This document shows, piece by piece, positions 51,356-59,940 of a DNA stretch of 64,000 bases (positions within the stretch are counted from its first letter, which is position 1; each line of letters opens with the position of its first letter). Position numbers and translations under genes: made by a program. The DNA lies in contig CP071065.1 of the NCBI GenBank assembly GCA_017164015.1, positions 496,001-560,000 of the forward strand, written 5' to 3'. The DNA is from Nostoc sp. UHCC 0702 (GTDB lineage: Bacteria > Cyanobacteriota > Cyanobacteriia > Cyanobacteriales > Nostocaceae). The notes beneath the pieces are model-generated. The model had not been told where the DNA came from. It searched no databases and saw nothing but the letters and a program-made list of their open reading frames with translations.

Positions 51356-51859
51356 TTGAGCCAGTCAATAGACCTCATCAACCTCGACACATTAGCGCAA
51401 GAACTGGCGACAATCCAGCAAACAGGTTCTAAAAGAATTGCCTTGCTGGGTTCGCGTCATGTGCCAATTACGCATCAGAATCTGATTGAAATGATGACCT
51501 ATGCCTTAGTTTTAACAGGCAATCGGATCATCACCTCTGGCGCTACAGGTACTAATTCAGCTGCTATCAAGGGAGCAATGCGCGCTGACCCCAACTTGTT
51601 GACAGTGATTCTACCCCAAAGTTTGGAACGCCAACCTTATGAATCGCGCCAGCAACTAGAACAAGTAATGCATCTAGTGGAAAATCCCGGTAATGATAGT
51701 TTGTCCCTCGCGGAAGCTAGTTACCTGTGTAATAAGGAGATTGTCTCCCGCTGTCAGCAACTGATTTGCTTTGCGTTTCATGACAGTCGCACCCTACTAC
51801 AAACTTGTGGAGATGCAGAAGAACAAAGAAAAGTGGTAACACTCTTTTACTTTGATTAG
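51356..51859 (+). CDS. SLOG-superfamily (DprA/LOG-like) Rossmann protein
   Basis: 167 residues with a nucleotide-binding Rossmann start (SKRIALLGSRHVPITHQNLI) and the SLOG-type loop IITSGATGTNSAAIKGA, then LLTVILPQSL and CNKEIVSRCQQLICFAFHD. Such domains bind nucleotides or NAD/ADP-ribose derivatives. The only in-frame start is TTG 51356 without a clear Shine-Dalgarno, while an ATG at 51346 is in another frame, so the N-terminus is uncertain or slightly damaged. Function unknown. Confidence 0.75.
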   Translation: MSQSIDLINLDTLAQELATIQQTGSKRIALLGSRHVPITHQNLIEMMTYALVLTGNRIITSGATGTNSAAIKGAMRADPNLLTVILPQSLERQPYESRQQLEQVMHLVENPGNDSLSLAEASYLCNKEIVSRCQQLICFAFHDSRTLLQTCGDAEEQRKVVTLFYFD

Positions 51860-52196
51860 TTAACAGTCAATAGTCAATAGTCAAAAACTTAGAGTAGGGT
51901 AGCAGCTTATCGTCGGGCATCGCCTTTGTTATGGCTGGTTTGCTATACTCGATTTTTTATATCGTGAATATTTGGCATTGGCTCCCAGGGCTAGTGCCAC
52001 TCTCATCCTCTGAGCATCATAGAAACCTGAAATACGGTAAGCTGACCCAAGCCACTAGTTAATTGGGAACTGGGGAACTCAATGTTCCCTCTGGGGTAAT
52101 GGTGTACTGGGAACTAAAAACTAGCAATTGGGACTATCCTAAAAACCTAGTTTTTAACCCTATTCAAAATCCAACATCTCAAATCCAACATTTTTT
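51860..52196. other. Spacer with short repeats before yajQ
   Basis: Contains a brief agtcaat array directly after the stop at 51859 and a gaactgggg-type repeat near 52065-52110. No gene is seen. Confidence 0.45.
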
Positions 52197-52688
52197 ATGG
52201 CCTCTACTTATTCCTTTGACATTGTGAGTGATTTTGATCGACAAGAACTAGTTAACGCCGTCGATCAAGTTGTGCGAGACATCAAAAGTCGTTATGACCT
52301 CAAAGATACTCAAACGAATGTCGAGTTAGGTGAAAACAGCATTACTGTTAGTACTGACAGCGAGTTTACCTTAGATTCTGTTCACACTATCCTGCGGGAA
52401 AAAGCTGCCAAACGTAACCTTTCCCAGAAAATTTTTGATTTTGGCAAAGTGGAATCAGCCAGCGGGAACCGTGTGCGTCAAGAAATCACACTGAAAAAAG
52501 GTATCAGCCAGGAAATTGCTAAGCAAATTTCCAAATTAATCCGCGACGAATTCAAAAAAGTGCAAGCCTCAATTCAAGGTGATGCTGTACGAGTCACAGC
52601 CAAATCTAAAGATGACTTGCAAATTGTCATCCAGCGGTTGAAGCAAGAAGATTATCCTGTTGCTTTACAATTTACAAACTATCGTTAA
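52197..52688 (+). CDS. YajQ family nucleotide (c-di-GMP)-binding protein
   Basis: A 163-residue YajQ/UPF0234 protein: [19 protein letters not shown] at the start, [33 protein letters not shown] and the C-terminal [20 protein letters not shown]. In some proteobacteria YajQ binds c-di-GMP and partners a transcription factor; that role is unproven in cyanobacteria. A short hairpin follows the gene (52697-52719). Confidence 0.93.
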   Translation: MASTYSFDIVSDFDRQELVNAVDQVVRDIKSRYDLKDTQTNVELGENSITVSTDSEFTLDSVHTILREKAAKRNLSQKIFDFGKVESASGNRVRQEITLKKGISQEIAKQISKLIRDEFKKVQASIQGDAVRVTAKSKDDLQIVIQRLKQEDYPVALQFTNYR

Positions 52689-52696
52689 AAAATTTC

Positions 52697-52719
52697 TAGG
52701 GTGGGCATTGCCCACCCTA
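52697..52719. terminator. Possible hairpin terminator after yajQ
   Basis: TAGGGTGGGC and GCCCACCCTA pair around a three-base loop, 9 bases past the stop. There is no long T tract. The same sequence type occurs as a dispersed repeat in cyanobacteria. Confidence 0.5.
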
Positions 52720-52809
52720 TGTCATTATTAAAAGCAGGAAACGAGAGAAAAAACAATAAAGTAGTTCGGTTAATCGTCGAGAATCCCCACCATTTTTGAT
52801 TAAGCTTTC

Positions 52810-53367
52810 TCAGGCTCGTTTCCCAATAGTTTTTTGAAAAGCTGGTCGTTCAGACACTTGGTTCAAATAGTTCACCACTGCTGGGTAGGAGCTAAGGTCT
52901 AGCTTCAGGAAGAGGGGAATGTAACTCAGGATAGAACCTACTGCGACATCAGCAACACTGAATTCTTCTCCCAATAAAAAAGGTTGCCGCTCAAAAATTT
53001 CATTCAGGGTAGTCAATAAGCGAGGCATTTCCCGCTCTCGATTTGCTTCTACAAAAATTCCTGGGCCGAGTGTAGCATTGGCGAATAGCACCCACTGGGA
53101 AAGTTCAGCACGTTCTTCTGGTGAAAGTGGGGTTTTGCCATACTTATCGGCAAGATACAGCAAAATCGCCCCTGACTCCCAAAGCTTAAAATCCCCATCA
53201 ACAATTGCCGGAACTTTACCTATGGGGTTAATTTTTAGGTATTCAGGCTGGCGGTGTTCACCCACCTGCATATCTAGCAGGACGAATTCGTAGGGAACTC
53301 CGAGTTCCTCTATATACCAGTGGACAATTGATGCACGACTACGAGCGCCGCCATAAAGTTTCAGCAT
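52810..53367 (-). CDS. Glutathione S-transferase family protein
   Basis: 185 residues with a thioredoxin-like N-domain (MLKLYGGARSRASIVHWYI, then KINPIGKVPAIVDGDFKLWES with the cis-proline and Glu-Ser pair of the glutathione site) and an all-helical C-domain (FSVADVAVGSILSYI). The start was moved from a TTG at 53379 to ATG 53367. The 155-residue gene just upstream is probably co-transcribed. Substrate unknown. Confidence 0.9.
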   Translation of the reverse strand: MLKLYGGARSRASIVHWYIEELGVPYEFVLLDMQVGEHRQPEYLKINPIGKVPAIVDGDFKLWESGAILLYLADKYGKTPLSPEERAELSQWVLFANATLGPGIFVEANREREMPRLLTTLNEIFERQPFLLGEEFSVADVAVGSILSYIPLFLKLDLSSYPAVVNYLNQVSERPAFQKTIGKRA

Positions 53368-53379
53368 AATGATTGACAA

Positions 53380-53847
53380 TTAGAGAACTTTGTGGGTGTG
53401 GGAATGCTGTTTAATGTTGTCTTCTTTGGTGACGACTCTAGCAACATTTAGCACTCGCTTACGCTCAACAGAATACTTCAAATCTGTGTAGGTTGTACCT
53501 AAAGGAATCAAGGATTTTGAAATTTCACGACGCTTGTAGGTACGAGCAGCTGCAAACAGTCGTGGCACAAATTCATCACCAAATTGCGCCGACTCCGGAA
53601 AGCCGTTTGGTAACAGCGGTGTCTCACCATCCAGCACAGAAGCCAAAGTTGTAGCACAAGCTAGCTTATAGGAGGTAGGAATACCTTTCAACAGCGCTTC
53701 TAAAGCAGCAGAGGGAATTGGTTCTACGACTTCCACTTGATGAACTTCGCCATCTTCCTTGATGAAGCAGGTTGCTAGACCCATAACTATATAATCATCA
53801 GACGCTAGATCCGGGGCATTTTGATAGGGAATTGCTGCTGTTGTCAT
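53380..53847 (-). CDS. Cyanobacterial hypothetical protein co-encoded with a GST
   Basis: 155 residues from ATG 53847 (a TTG at 53862 would add five). It contains DYIVMGLATCFIKEDGEVHQV, VEPIPSAALEALLKGIPTSY and ARTYKRREISKSLIPLGTTY, and a His-rich C-terminus (QHSHTHKVL). Soluble. I do not recognise a named domain. It ends 12 bases before the GST start, so a shared transcript is likely. Confidence 0.75.
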   Translation of the reverse strand: MTTAAIPYQNAPDLASDDYIVMGLATCFIKEDGEVHQVEVVEPIPSAALEALLKGIPTSYKLACATTLASVLDGETPLLPNGFPESAQFGDEFVPRLFAAARTYKRREISKSLIPLGTTYTDLKYSVERKRVLNVARVVTKEDNIKQHSHTHKVL

Positions 53848-54434
53848 AGGAAATTTTTTCAAAACCTAAAAATTAGCTCTAAAGACTGATGTAGGGGGAG
53901 ACACAACGACACAAGACAGATGCTAAACATTTCTTGTGTTGCGGTGTCCCTGTGTCCCCTTCTCCATCTCTAATGAACGGCTAGTTGGCATTTTACCAAG
54001 TTGTCGGTCTCACTACTTGATAGTAATTCGTAATTCGTAATTAGGAGTTAGGAGTTAGGAGTTAGGAGTTTGGAGTTTGGAGTTAAGAATTATCTCCCTC
54101 ATCCCCCCATTGCCCCCCAACCCCAGAGGGGGCCCCAATGCCCCCCATCTCCCCATCTCCCCATCCCCCCTACCCCTCTGCTTGATTGCCCTAGTCTTAA
54201 AGATTCATTTGTGCTGTTTCTGGAATTCAACCTGGGGATGACGTATCCATTATTAGATTGGAGCATGAATTATTGGTGTAGGGAAAATTTCACTGTTAGC
54301 AGTTCCTTAAGTTCAGTCTAAATACTTATTTGAAAGTATTTATGTACACTGGCATAATTAACTTAGAAATTAAACATTATCCGTTTTAAAAACTTGAATT
54401 TGATTTCAAAGAGCAAGTAGCTCGGGCAGGAAAG
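53848..54434. other. Spacer with heptamer array and C-rich repeats
   Basis: Holds an array of ttaggag / tttggag units (54040-54086) and C-rich blocks (54100-54180). A plus-strand frame at 54070-54321 lies mostly in repeats and was rejected. It presumably contains the TPR gene promoter. Confidence 0.5.
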
Positions 54435-55145
54435 ATGAATAGTCACTCATTTTTAGCTTCTGGCGACCAGCAAAATAACTGTTATCAATTTGTTGTGAAA
54501 AATACATTGCAGGCTCAAGAGGATGGGGCTAATGGTAGCGGTGAATCTGTTTTAGGTGACGGCTACTTACGCTCTTGCGCTTTAAGGTTAGCTCAGCAAG
54601 GAGATTATACTGAGGCGATCGCACTGTTAAACCAACTAGTTCACCGCCATCCACAAAATGCAGTTGACTACAATAACCGAGGATTGATCTATTTTCAAAG
54701 TGGTGAAGCGCAAAAAGCTTTGCACGACTATAATACCGCGCTACAACTTAACCCTAACTTGGCTAGTGCTTATAACAATCGGGCAAATTACTATGCAGCC
54801 TGTGGGGAATTAACAGAAGCACTTGCTGATTACGATCGGGCCATTGATTTGCATCCTAGTCATGTGCGGGCGTGGATTAACCGAGGTATTACCTTGCGTG
54901 ACTTGGGACAATATGAGGAGGCAATTGATAATTTTGAGGTAGCACTGCTTTTTGGTCAGCTAGAAGGTCATATTTGGGCTGAACGCGGCAGAACTTACCA
55001 CCTTTGGGGTGATTGGAATTGTGCGATCGCTGATTATCGTCGCGCCCTCACTCAGCTACCCTCCCTGGATAACAAAAGGGATATTGCTGGTTGCCGTTTG
55101 CGTTTACAAATCGAAAATTGGTTAAATGAACTGCTTTCTGGCTAA
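54435..55145 (+). CDS. TPR-repeat protein
   Basis: 236 residues. After a polar N-terminus (about 45 residues) come four to five tetratricopeptide repeats, e.g. YLRSCALRLAQQGDYTEAIA, NRGLIYFQSGEAQKALHDYN and NRANYYAACGELTEALADYD. No signal peptide and no catalytic domain. It is a probable protein-interaction scaffold; the partner is unknown. Confidence 0.88.
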   Translation: MNSHSFLASGDQQNNCYQFVVKNTLQAQEDGANGSGESVLGDGYLRSCALRLAQQGDYTEAIALLNQLVHRHPQNAVDYNNRGLIYFQSGEAQKALHDYNTALQLNPNLASAYNNRANYYAACGELTEALADYDRAIDLHPSHVRAWINRGITLRDLGQYEEAIDNFEVALLFGQLEGHIWAERGRTYHLWGDWNCAIADYRRALTQLPSLDNKRDIAGCRLRLQIENWLNELLSG

Positions 55146-55637
55146 GGCAAAAAGAGCAGGGGAGCAGGGAAGCAGGGGAGATGGGGGGCTTTGGGGCCCC
55201 TTCTGGGGATGGAGGGAGACCCCCAAGAGCGGAATGGCTCCCCACGAGCTACTGTCGCGCATGGTCTCCCGACTTAAGGGGAGTGGCGTGAAACCCCAAG
55301 GCCTCAGGGGAAGGCACTTTTAGCATCTTGATTGGTAGATGATGAACTCAGTTCAACGCAAACCCCGGGGGGAATTGAAAATGCAAAACTCAAAAAAATA
55401 ATTTTGAATTTTTATTGAAATAGATCGTTAATAATTATACCAATTATCGCAATGATTGCTACAGATGGTTTCCCCAAACGCTTAGCCGATAACTGTTTCA
55501 CAATCTAAAATCTAAAATCCAAAATGGTATTAGCTATTAACTATTATCCGTTAATACTATACAAAAAATCAGTATTTATACGTACACAACCCAGCGAGGC
55601 ACTTCAATCATTCCCAATCCCCAATTTAATATTTGCT
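55146..55637. other. Repeat-rich spacer between convergent genes
   Basis: A G-rich run (gagcagggg units, 55150-55190), a GC-rich block (55190-55320) with small hairpins like the one at 8461-8640, then AT-rich DNA. The frames at 55048-55245 and 55126-55323 cross the repeats and are rejected. Confidence 0.5.
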
Positions 55638-56048
55638 TTAGGGTAATAAATCTGAAGCTTCAACTTCCTTGCCATCCTGATTGATTAACACAACTGGACG
55701 CTGGTTAGGGTCAAAGCGATATCCTTGCTGCTCCATAATACTTTTAGTTTGTTGGGGATCGAAATTCCGGCTAAATTCCGCTTGCAAAATATTGACGCGT
55801 CCTTGCATCAGCTTGACTTCAGTACGGATTTCTCGCAATTTTTCTTGTTGTGACCAGTGATAAGGCAAAAGTTGCATTAAAGCAGATACTGCTACTGCTG
55901 AGATTGCAAAGTTAACTGCTATCTTTCCTGTAGTTTCCAGTGCCATCACTCGATAAGAACGTTGGCGAAGATGCCGCTTTGGTCGAGGAACTACCCGACG
56001 TTTTTGTATAGGTTGTAACGGGGGTCTAGAAGGTTGAATTGCGTTCAT
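55638..56048 (-). CDS. Small bitopic membrane protein with coiled coil (FtsL/DivIC-like; slr1601-type)
   Basis: 136 residues: a very basic cytoplasmic N-terminus (QKRRVVPRPKRHLRQRSYR), one membrane helix (IAVNFAISAVAVSALMQLL), a coiled coil (QEKLREIRTEVKLMQGRVN) and a short C-terminal domain (FDPNQRPVVLINQDGKEVE). This layout matches FtsL/DivIC-type division proteins and, as far as I recall, the cyanobacterial slr1601 family. A role in division is an inference. Confidence 0.75.
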   Translation of the reverse strand: MNAIQPSRPPLQPIQKRRVVPRPKRHLRQRSYRVMALETTGKIAVNFAISAVAVSALMQLLPYHWSQQEKLREIRTEVKLMQGRVNILQAEFSRNFDPQQTKSIMEQQGYRFDPNQRPVVLINQDGKEVEASDLLP

Positions 56049-56751
56049 GATACTAAAGAGAAACTTGCTGATTGAATGGAGGCCTCGTAAAAAGCTGGCT
56101 AATGCTGATTACGGCTTGATTTAGCTGTCATATTACTTCATTTTTTAGAAATTGCTACACGTATGTTAAGAGTCAAAAAATAATTCAACATACGTAAGTA
56201 ACTGGTTTTCGAGCTGATTATGGTATCTAGTCACCAGCCTCTGGAAACTGCACCTAGTCTGCCAGGATTATTAGTCTTTTAGGACTTTATGTCAATTCCA
56301 AATTTTAATCTTTATTGTGAATCACAAGCTGCTGTAAGATGAATATTAAGTATTTTTCCTTTTTTGGTAAATTATTAAGCAAAGCAAAAGTTAAACCCCC
56401 TTACAGAAGAGTTTGGGAGTTTTTTTGCAGATGACTTAATTAGTGTTCTAACTATCTTGAGAGTTATATCACTCTTAACTTGCGTAAATTACTGTTGAGT
56501 TCGTAAGTGTGACGATACTCTAAACTGGTTTACCGTGTATTGAAACAAGGTTTTTACTGTTTGACGAGATTATAATTATACCTAAATGATGATAAGAAAT
56601 TAAGTATTAAAATATCAAGAAAAATAATTTAGCTTCTGTCTGCCTTATTACATTCCTTGTATGATGACGACAACAACCAGGCTAAGCCTGATTGTTGTTC
56701 TAGAGTGTGGCGGTTCCTAGTAAGATCCGCTCACCATGCGATCGCGGCGTG
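56049..56751. other. 700-base spacer, no gene besides downstream psaM
   Basis: AT-rich. Contains an inverted repeat ACGTATGTT / AACATACGT (about 56159-56196) and, at 56669-56699, the hairpin after psaM. No credible open frame. Confidence 0.45.
56669..56699 (-). terminator. Hairpin downstream of psaM
   Basis: ACAACAACCAGGC and GCCTGATTGTTGT form a 13-base stem with one mismatch around TAA. It lies 53 bases past the psaM stop codon. Confidence 0.6.
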
Positions 56752-56877
56752 TTATTTGTAAAGTTCTGTTGCTAAACGCCAAGCCAGAACTCCTGGAATC
56801 AAAGCCACAACAAGAGCAATATAGACTTGAGTGTCTGAGATAGAGGTAGCGAGCAACAGCGCGTTTGACATAAGCAT
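56752..56877 (-). CDS. psaM: Photosystem I subunit XII (PsaM) with N-terminal extension
   Basis: A 41-codon gene too short for the usual track. The end of the product, SISDTQVYIALVVALIPGVL then AWRLATELYK, is the PsaM single membrane helix of photosystem I. The usual protein starts MSISDTQ and is about 31 residues; here that methionine is replaced by threonine and the reading frame starts ten residues earlier (MLMSNALLLA). AGGAGG lies 9 bases before ATG 56877; a second ATG is at 56871. PsaM helps stabilise PSI trimers. It stands alone with its own terminator. Confidence 0.88.
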   Translation of the reverse strand: MLMSNALLLATSISDTQVYIALVVALIPGVLAWRLATELYK

Positions 56878-57090
56878 GGATGAAAACCTCCTAGCTGGAA
56901 TAGATTTTAAGTAGTTCGTTTACTACTTTTCACTGTTTTTAAAGATAGGGGAACTATCTTGTTACAAGATGCAACATAAGCAGTGATTAGGTAGTAGTTG
57001 TTGACTGATGACTGTTAACAGTCTAGTTGAGTCAATGTGCTATTTTCTTGGCGTAAGAGGTTATTTTTCATTGGGAAAGTTGATAAAACT

Positions 57091-58332
57091 ATGACTTTTT
57101 ACCTGGGGATCGACTTTGGTACTTCTGGCGCACGGGGTATCGTGATTGATGAGGCAGGTTGTATCCAGGCACAAGTGCGATATCCTGGGAAAATGTTAGA
57201 GGCAGATCAATGGAATTCTGCTTTATGGAGCTTATTAGCGGAAATTTCTGAGGAATTGCGACGAGAGATTCAAGCGATCGCTATCAACGGTACTTCTTCT
57301 ACTGTCTTGTTGTGTGATGCAGCTGGCAAGCCTGTAGATGCACCTTTATTTTATAATGATGGGCGGGGATCAGTTGTGTTAGAGCAGTTGAAAACTGTAG
57401 CGCCACCCAATCATACTGTATTAAGTGCTACTTCTAGTCTTGCGAAACTTCTGTGGATGTCGCAACAACCATTTTTTGCAGAAGCCAAATATTTTCTGCA
57501 TCAAGCCGATTGGTTAGCGTTTCTGCTGCATGGACAGTTGGGTATTAGCGATTACCACAATGCTTTAAAGCTGGGTTATGACGTGGAAGAATTGAAATAC
57601 CCAAAATGGATAGAGAAACTGCAATTACCGATACATTTACCTCAAGTTTTGCCTCCTGGTACTCCTATTGCTGAAATCAGCCGTGAGGTTGCAGATAAGT
57701 TTCATTTTCGACATGATTGTCTCATATGTGCTGGTACTACTGATAGTATTGCTGCTTTTGTTGCCAGTGGTGCAAAATTGCCTGGTGAAGCTGTGACTTC
57801 CCTAGGTTCAACTTTGGTACTTAAATTATTGAGTCACAAGCGGTTAGAGGATGCGCGATATGGAATTTATAGCCATCGCTTGGGTGATTTGTGGCTGACT
57901 GGTGGTGCATCTAATACTGGAGGTGCGGTGCTAGGAAAATTTTTCACAGATGCAGAGTTAGCAAGCCTTAGCAGGAAGATTGATGCATCAAAAGTTAGCG
58001 AGTTAGATTATTATCCCTTGTTGCAGACAGGCGATCGCTTTCCCATTAACGATCCTCATCTATCCCCACGCTTGGAACCACGCCCAGATAATCCTGTAGA
58101 GTTTCTGCATGGTTTGTTAGAAAGCATCACCCGCATAGAAGCACATGGCTATGAATTATTACAACAAATGGGAGCAGATAAGTTAACTTTTGTTTATACA
58201 GCTGGCGGTGGCGCAGCGAATTCTGCTTGGACTGCAATTCGTCAACGATATTTAAAAGTACCTGTAGTTTCATCAGTGAATACAGAAGCCGCATACGGGA
58301 CGGCGTTGTTAGCGATGCGGGGAAGTAATTAG
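57091..58332 (+). CDS. FGGY-family carbohydrate kinase (D-ribulokinase-like)
   Basis: 413 residues of the FGGY sugar-kinase fold. The N-terminal phosphate loop is LGIDFGTSGARGIVID; INGTSSTVLLCD and YNDGRG follow; the second ATP-site region has GGASNTGGAVLG and YTAGGGAANSAW. It is shorter than xylulokinases and resembles the cyanobacterial/plant D-ribulose kinase group. The ATG at 57091 was chosen over GTG 57037, whose extra 18 residues precede the conserved start. Substrate not proven. Confidence 0.87.
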   Translation: MTFYLGIDFGTSGARGIVIDEAGCIQAQVRYPGKMLEADQWNSALWSLLAEISEELRREIQAIAINGTSSTVLLCDAAGKPVDAPLFYNDGRGSVVLEQLKTVAPPNHTVLSATSSLAKLLWMSQQPFFAEAKYFLHQADWLAFLLHGQLGISDYHNALKLGYDVEELKYPKWIEKLQLPIHLPQVLPPGTPIAEISREVADKFHFRHDCLICAGTTDSIAAFVASGAKLPGEAVTSLGSTLVLKLLSHKRLEDARYGIYSHRLGDLWLTGGASNTGGAVLGKFFTDAELASLSRKIDASKVSELDYYPLLQTGDRFPINDPHLSPRLEPRPDNPVEFLHGLLESITRIEAHGYELLQQMGADKLTFVYTAGGGAANSAWTAIRQRYLKVPVVSSVNTEAAYGTALLAMRGSN

Positions 58333-58368
58333 ACAGGTGATAGTGGCTATCACTCAAAATCTCTACTG

Positions 58369-59940
58369 TTAGGAAACCTCAAGGGCTTTGTCTAAAACCT
58401 CATATAAGCGCTTTTGTAAAGCAGTTTCATCTCCTGGATAAGCACGTAGAGCATCAATCCCTGCCTTTGGATATAATTTGAAAGAACCAGGGTAGAGAAT
58501 TGCGGCATAGCGAACAACTCTTTTACCCTCACGATCTCGGATGTCTTCGCGGTAAACCTGCATCTTGTCAGTGTCTTCTTTCAGAGGTTCCCCTTTATCA
58601 TCAAGCTTATATTTAGGGTCAAAGAGGTAGACGTGCTGAGATTTGTTAGATTCTTCCACCTCAATTGCAACATCAGGAATCTGTTGGCGACCAGTAGCAC
58701 TGTGCAGTTCTCCATCTTTCCCATAGCTTCGTTCAGGGATTAACTTGATTCTTGTCTTGTGTTGTGGGTGAATTAAAACTAATGCTGGTTGTCCATTGGG
58801 TAAAATTCTGACGTAGACTCCTGTTTTATCCCTACGGACTAAAGACTGGGTTTCAATTTGGTATCCTTTCTGCATAGCTACTTCCAGCAGCGTTGCAATT
58901 ACCCACAAAGTACCCCAAATTTGGTAAAGTTTGTGCAGCTTCTCTAAAGGTGCATCAAGGTCTGACTCATCCAAATGCACAGCAGGACTTCTGATAAATT
59001 CTAAATAACCTTCCAAAGCAGCATGATAAAGTGGACGGTTTAATAAAACCATCGTAATTTGATTAGGCAAATATTTAGGCTGGCTCACTTCATCAAGAAA
59101 AGTTGCTAGTTGACGAGCCTTTTTTAATTGGTGAAACAGAGACTTAATCTCTTCCAAAGGTTTATCTTTAGAGTCAGCTTCAAAAGCTTGCTGAACTCGT
59201 CTAAGTCTGTGATTAACAAGCTCAAAAAATAACTTAACTAGCTGATTTTCATAAACATCAAAAGTATGTTCAAATCGTAAATCTGGTAAACGAATTGGTC
59301 TTCCACTAGCATCCAAGTTATGACCTCGGAAAAAAGCTTGAACTAGTCCACCAGGAGAAGGTCTACGGACTTGTTCTTGCCTAACCCAAATTTCATTAGT
59401 TTTAAGGATTTTATGAGGATCGTGAGCAAGTTGATTCAAAATCTTACTCAATCCTAGTCTATTATCTGTGCCATTAATAGCCCGGCGTAAACGAACCAAT
59501 TCCTGAGCTAAAGTAGTTTCGTTTAATTTTGGTAATTTCAAACCAGCTAAAGCTCCGTTACGTTGTAAACCTATTGCTACTGAGGTTGGCAAACGAGAAT
59601 CAAGATCCTCCAACATGTGAGCAAAAGCTTCACGACTAATTTTTTGAGGCCAAACAGCAATTGTCTGTTCCTCAATGTCATTTTCATACTCAAGTCGCAG
59701 TCGGTGGTAGCCAGCATTTGAACGAGGCCATTCAGCCAATACTCGAAACTTTCCACCCAAACGCCTTACTGAAATTGGGATTTCTTTATCTTGAAGCCAA
59801 AGCTGCACTTGTTCTATCTTTTCTTGAGGTACGTGAATTTCCAAATAAGCAGGTTGCCACTCAGCAGGAGCCTTTATAATTTCGCCTTTGTCGTTAAGAA
59901 AACTCAGTTTAGAAGTAGGAGGTAAATCCATGTTGTTCAA
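58369..59940 (-). CDS. McrC-like DUF2357 protein with PD-(D/E)xK nuclease domain
   Basis: 523 residues. The N-terminal part (about 20-130) looks like a beta-rich domain, the middle is DUF2357-like (RLPDLRFEHTFDVYENQLVK), and the C-terminus is a PD-(D/E)xK nuclease: IPDVAIEVEE (Asp about 422) and VYLFDPKYK (Asp441, Lys443), followed by DKMQVYREDIRD. In McrBC-type systems this subunit cuts DNA when driven by the AAA+ partner. It overlaps the upstream AAA+ gene by 32 bases, so translation is coupled; a second ATG at 59931 is possible. Probable anti-phage restriction function. Confidence 0.85.
   Translation of the reverse strand: MNNMDLPPTSKLSFLNDKGEIIKAPAEWQPAYLEIHVPQEKIEQVQLWLQDKEIPISVRRLGGKFRVLAEWPRSNAGYHRLRLEYENDIEEQTIAVWPQKISREAFAHMLEDLDSRLPTSVAIGLQRNGALAGLKLPKLNETTLAQELVRLRRAINGTDNRLGLSKILNQLAHDPHKILKTNEIWVRQEQVRRPSPGGLVQAFFRGHNLDASGRPIRLPDLRFEHTFDVYENQLVKLFFELVNHRLRRVQQAFEADSKDKPLEEIKSLFHQLKKARQLATFLDEVSQPKYLPNQITMVLLNRPLYHAALEGYLEFIRSPAVHLDESDLDAPLEKLHKLYQIWGTLWVIATLLEVAMQKGYQIETQSLVRRDKTGVYVRILPNGQPALVLIHPQHKTRIKLIPERSYGKDGELHSATGRQQIPDVAIEVEESNKSQHVYLFDPKYKLDDKGEPLKEDTDKMQVYREDIRDREGKRVVRYAAILYPGSFKLYPKAGIDALRAYPGDETALQKRLYEVLDKALEVS

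Noticed and set aside
55048..55323. Two frames on opposite strands after the TPR gene
   Set aside because: Both are translations of a G-rich repeat block and overlap the TPR gene end.
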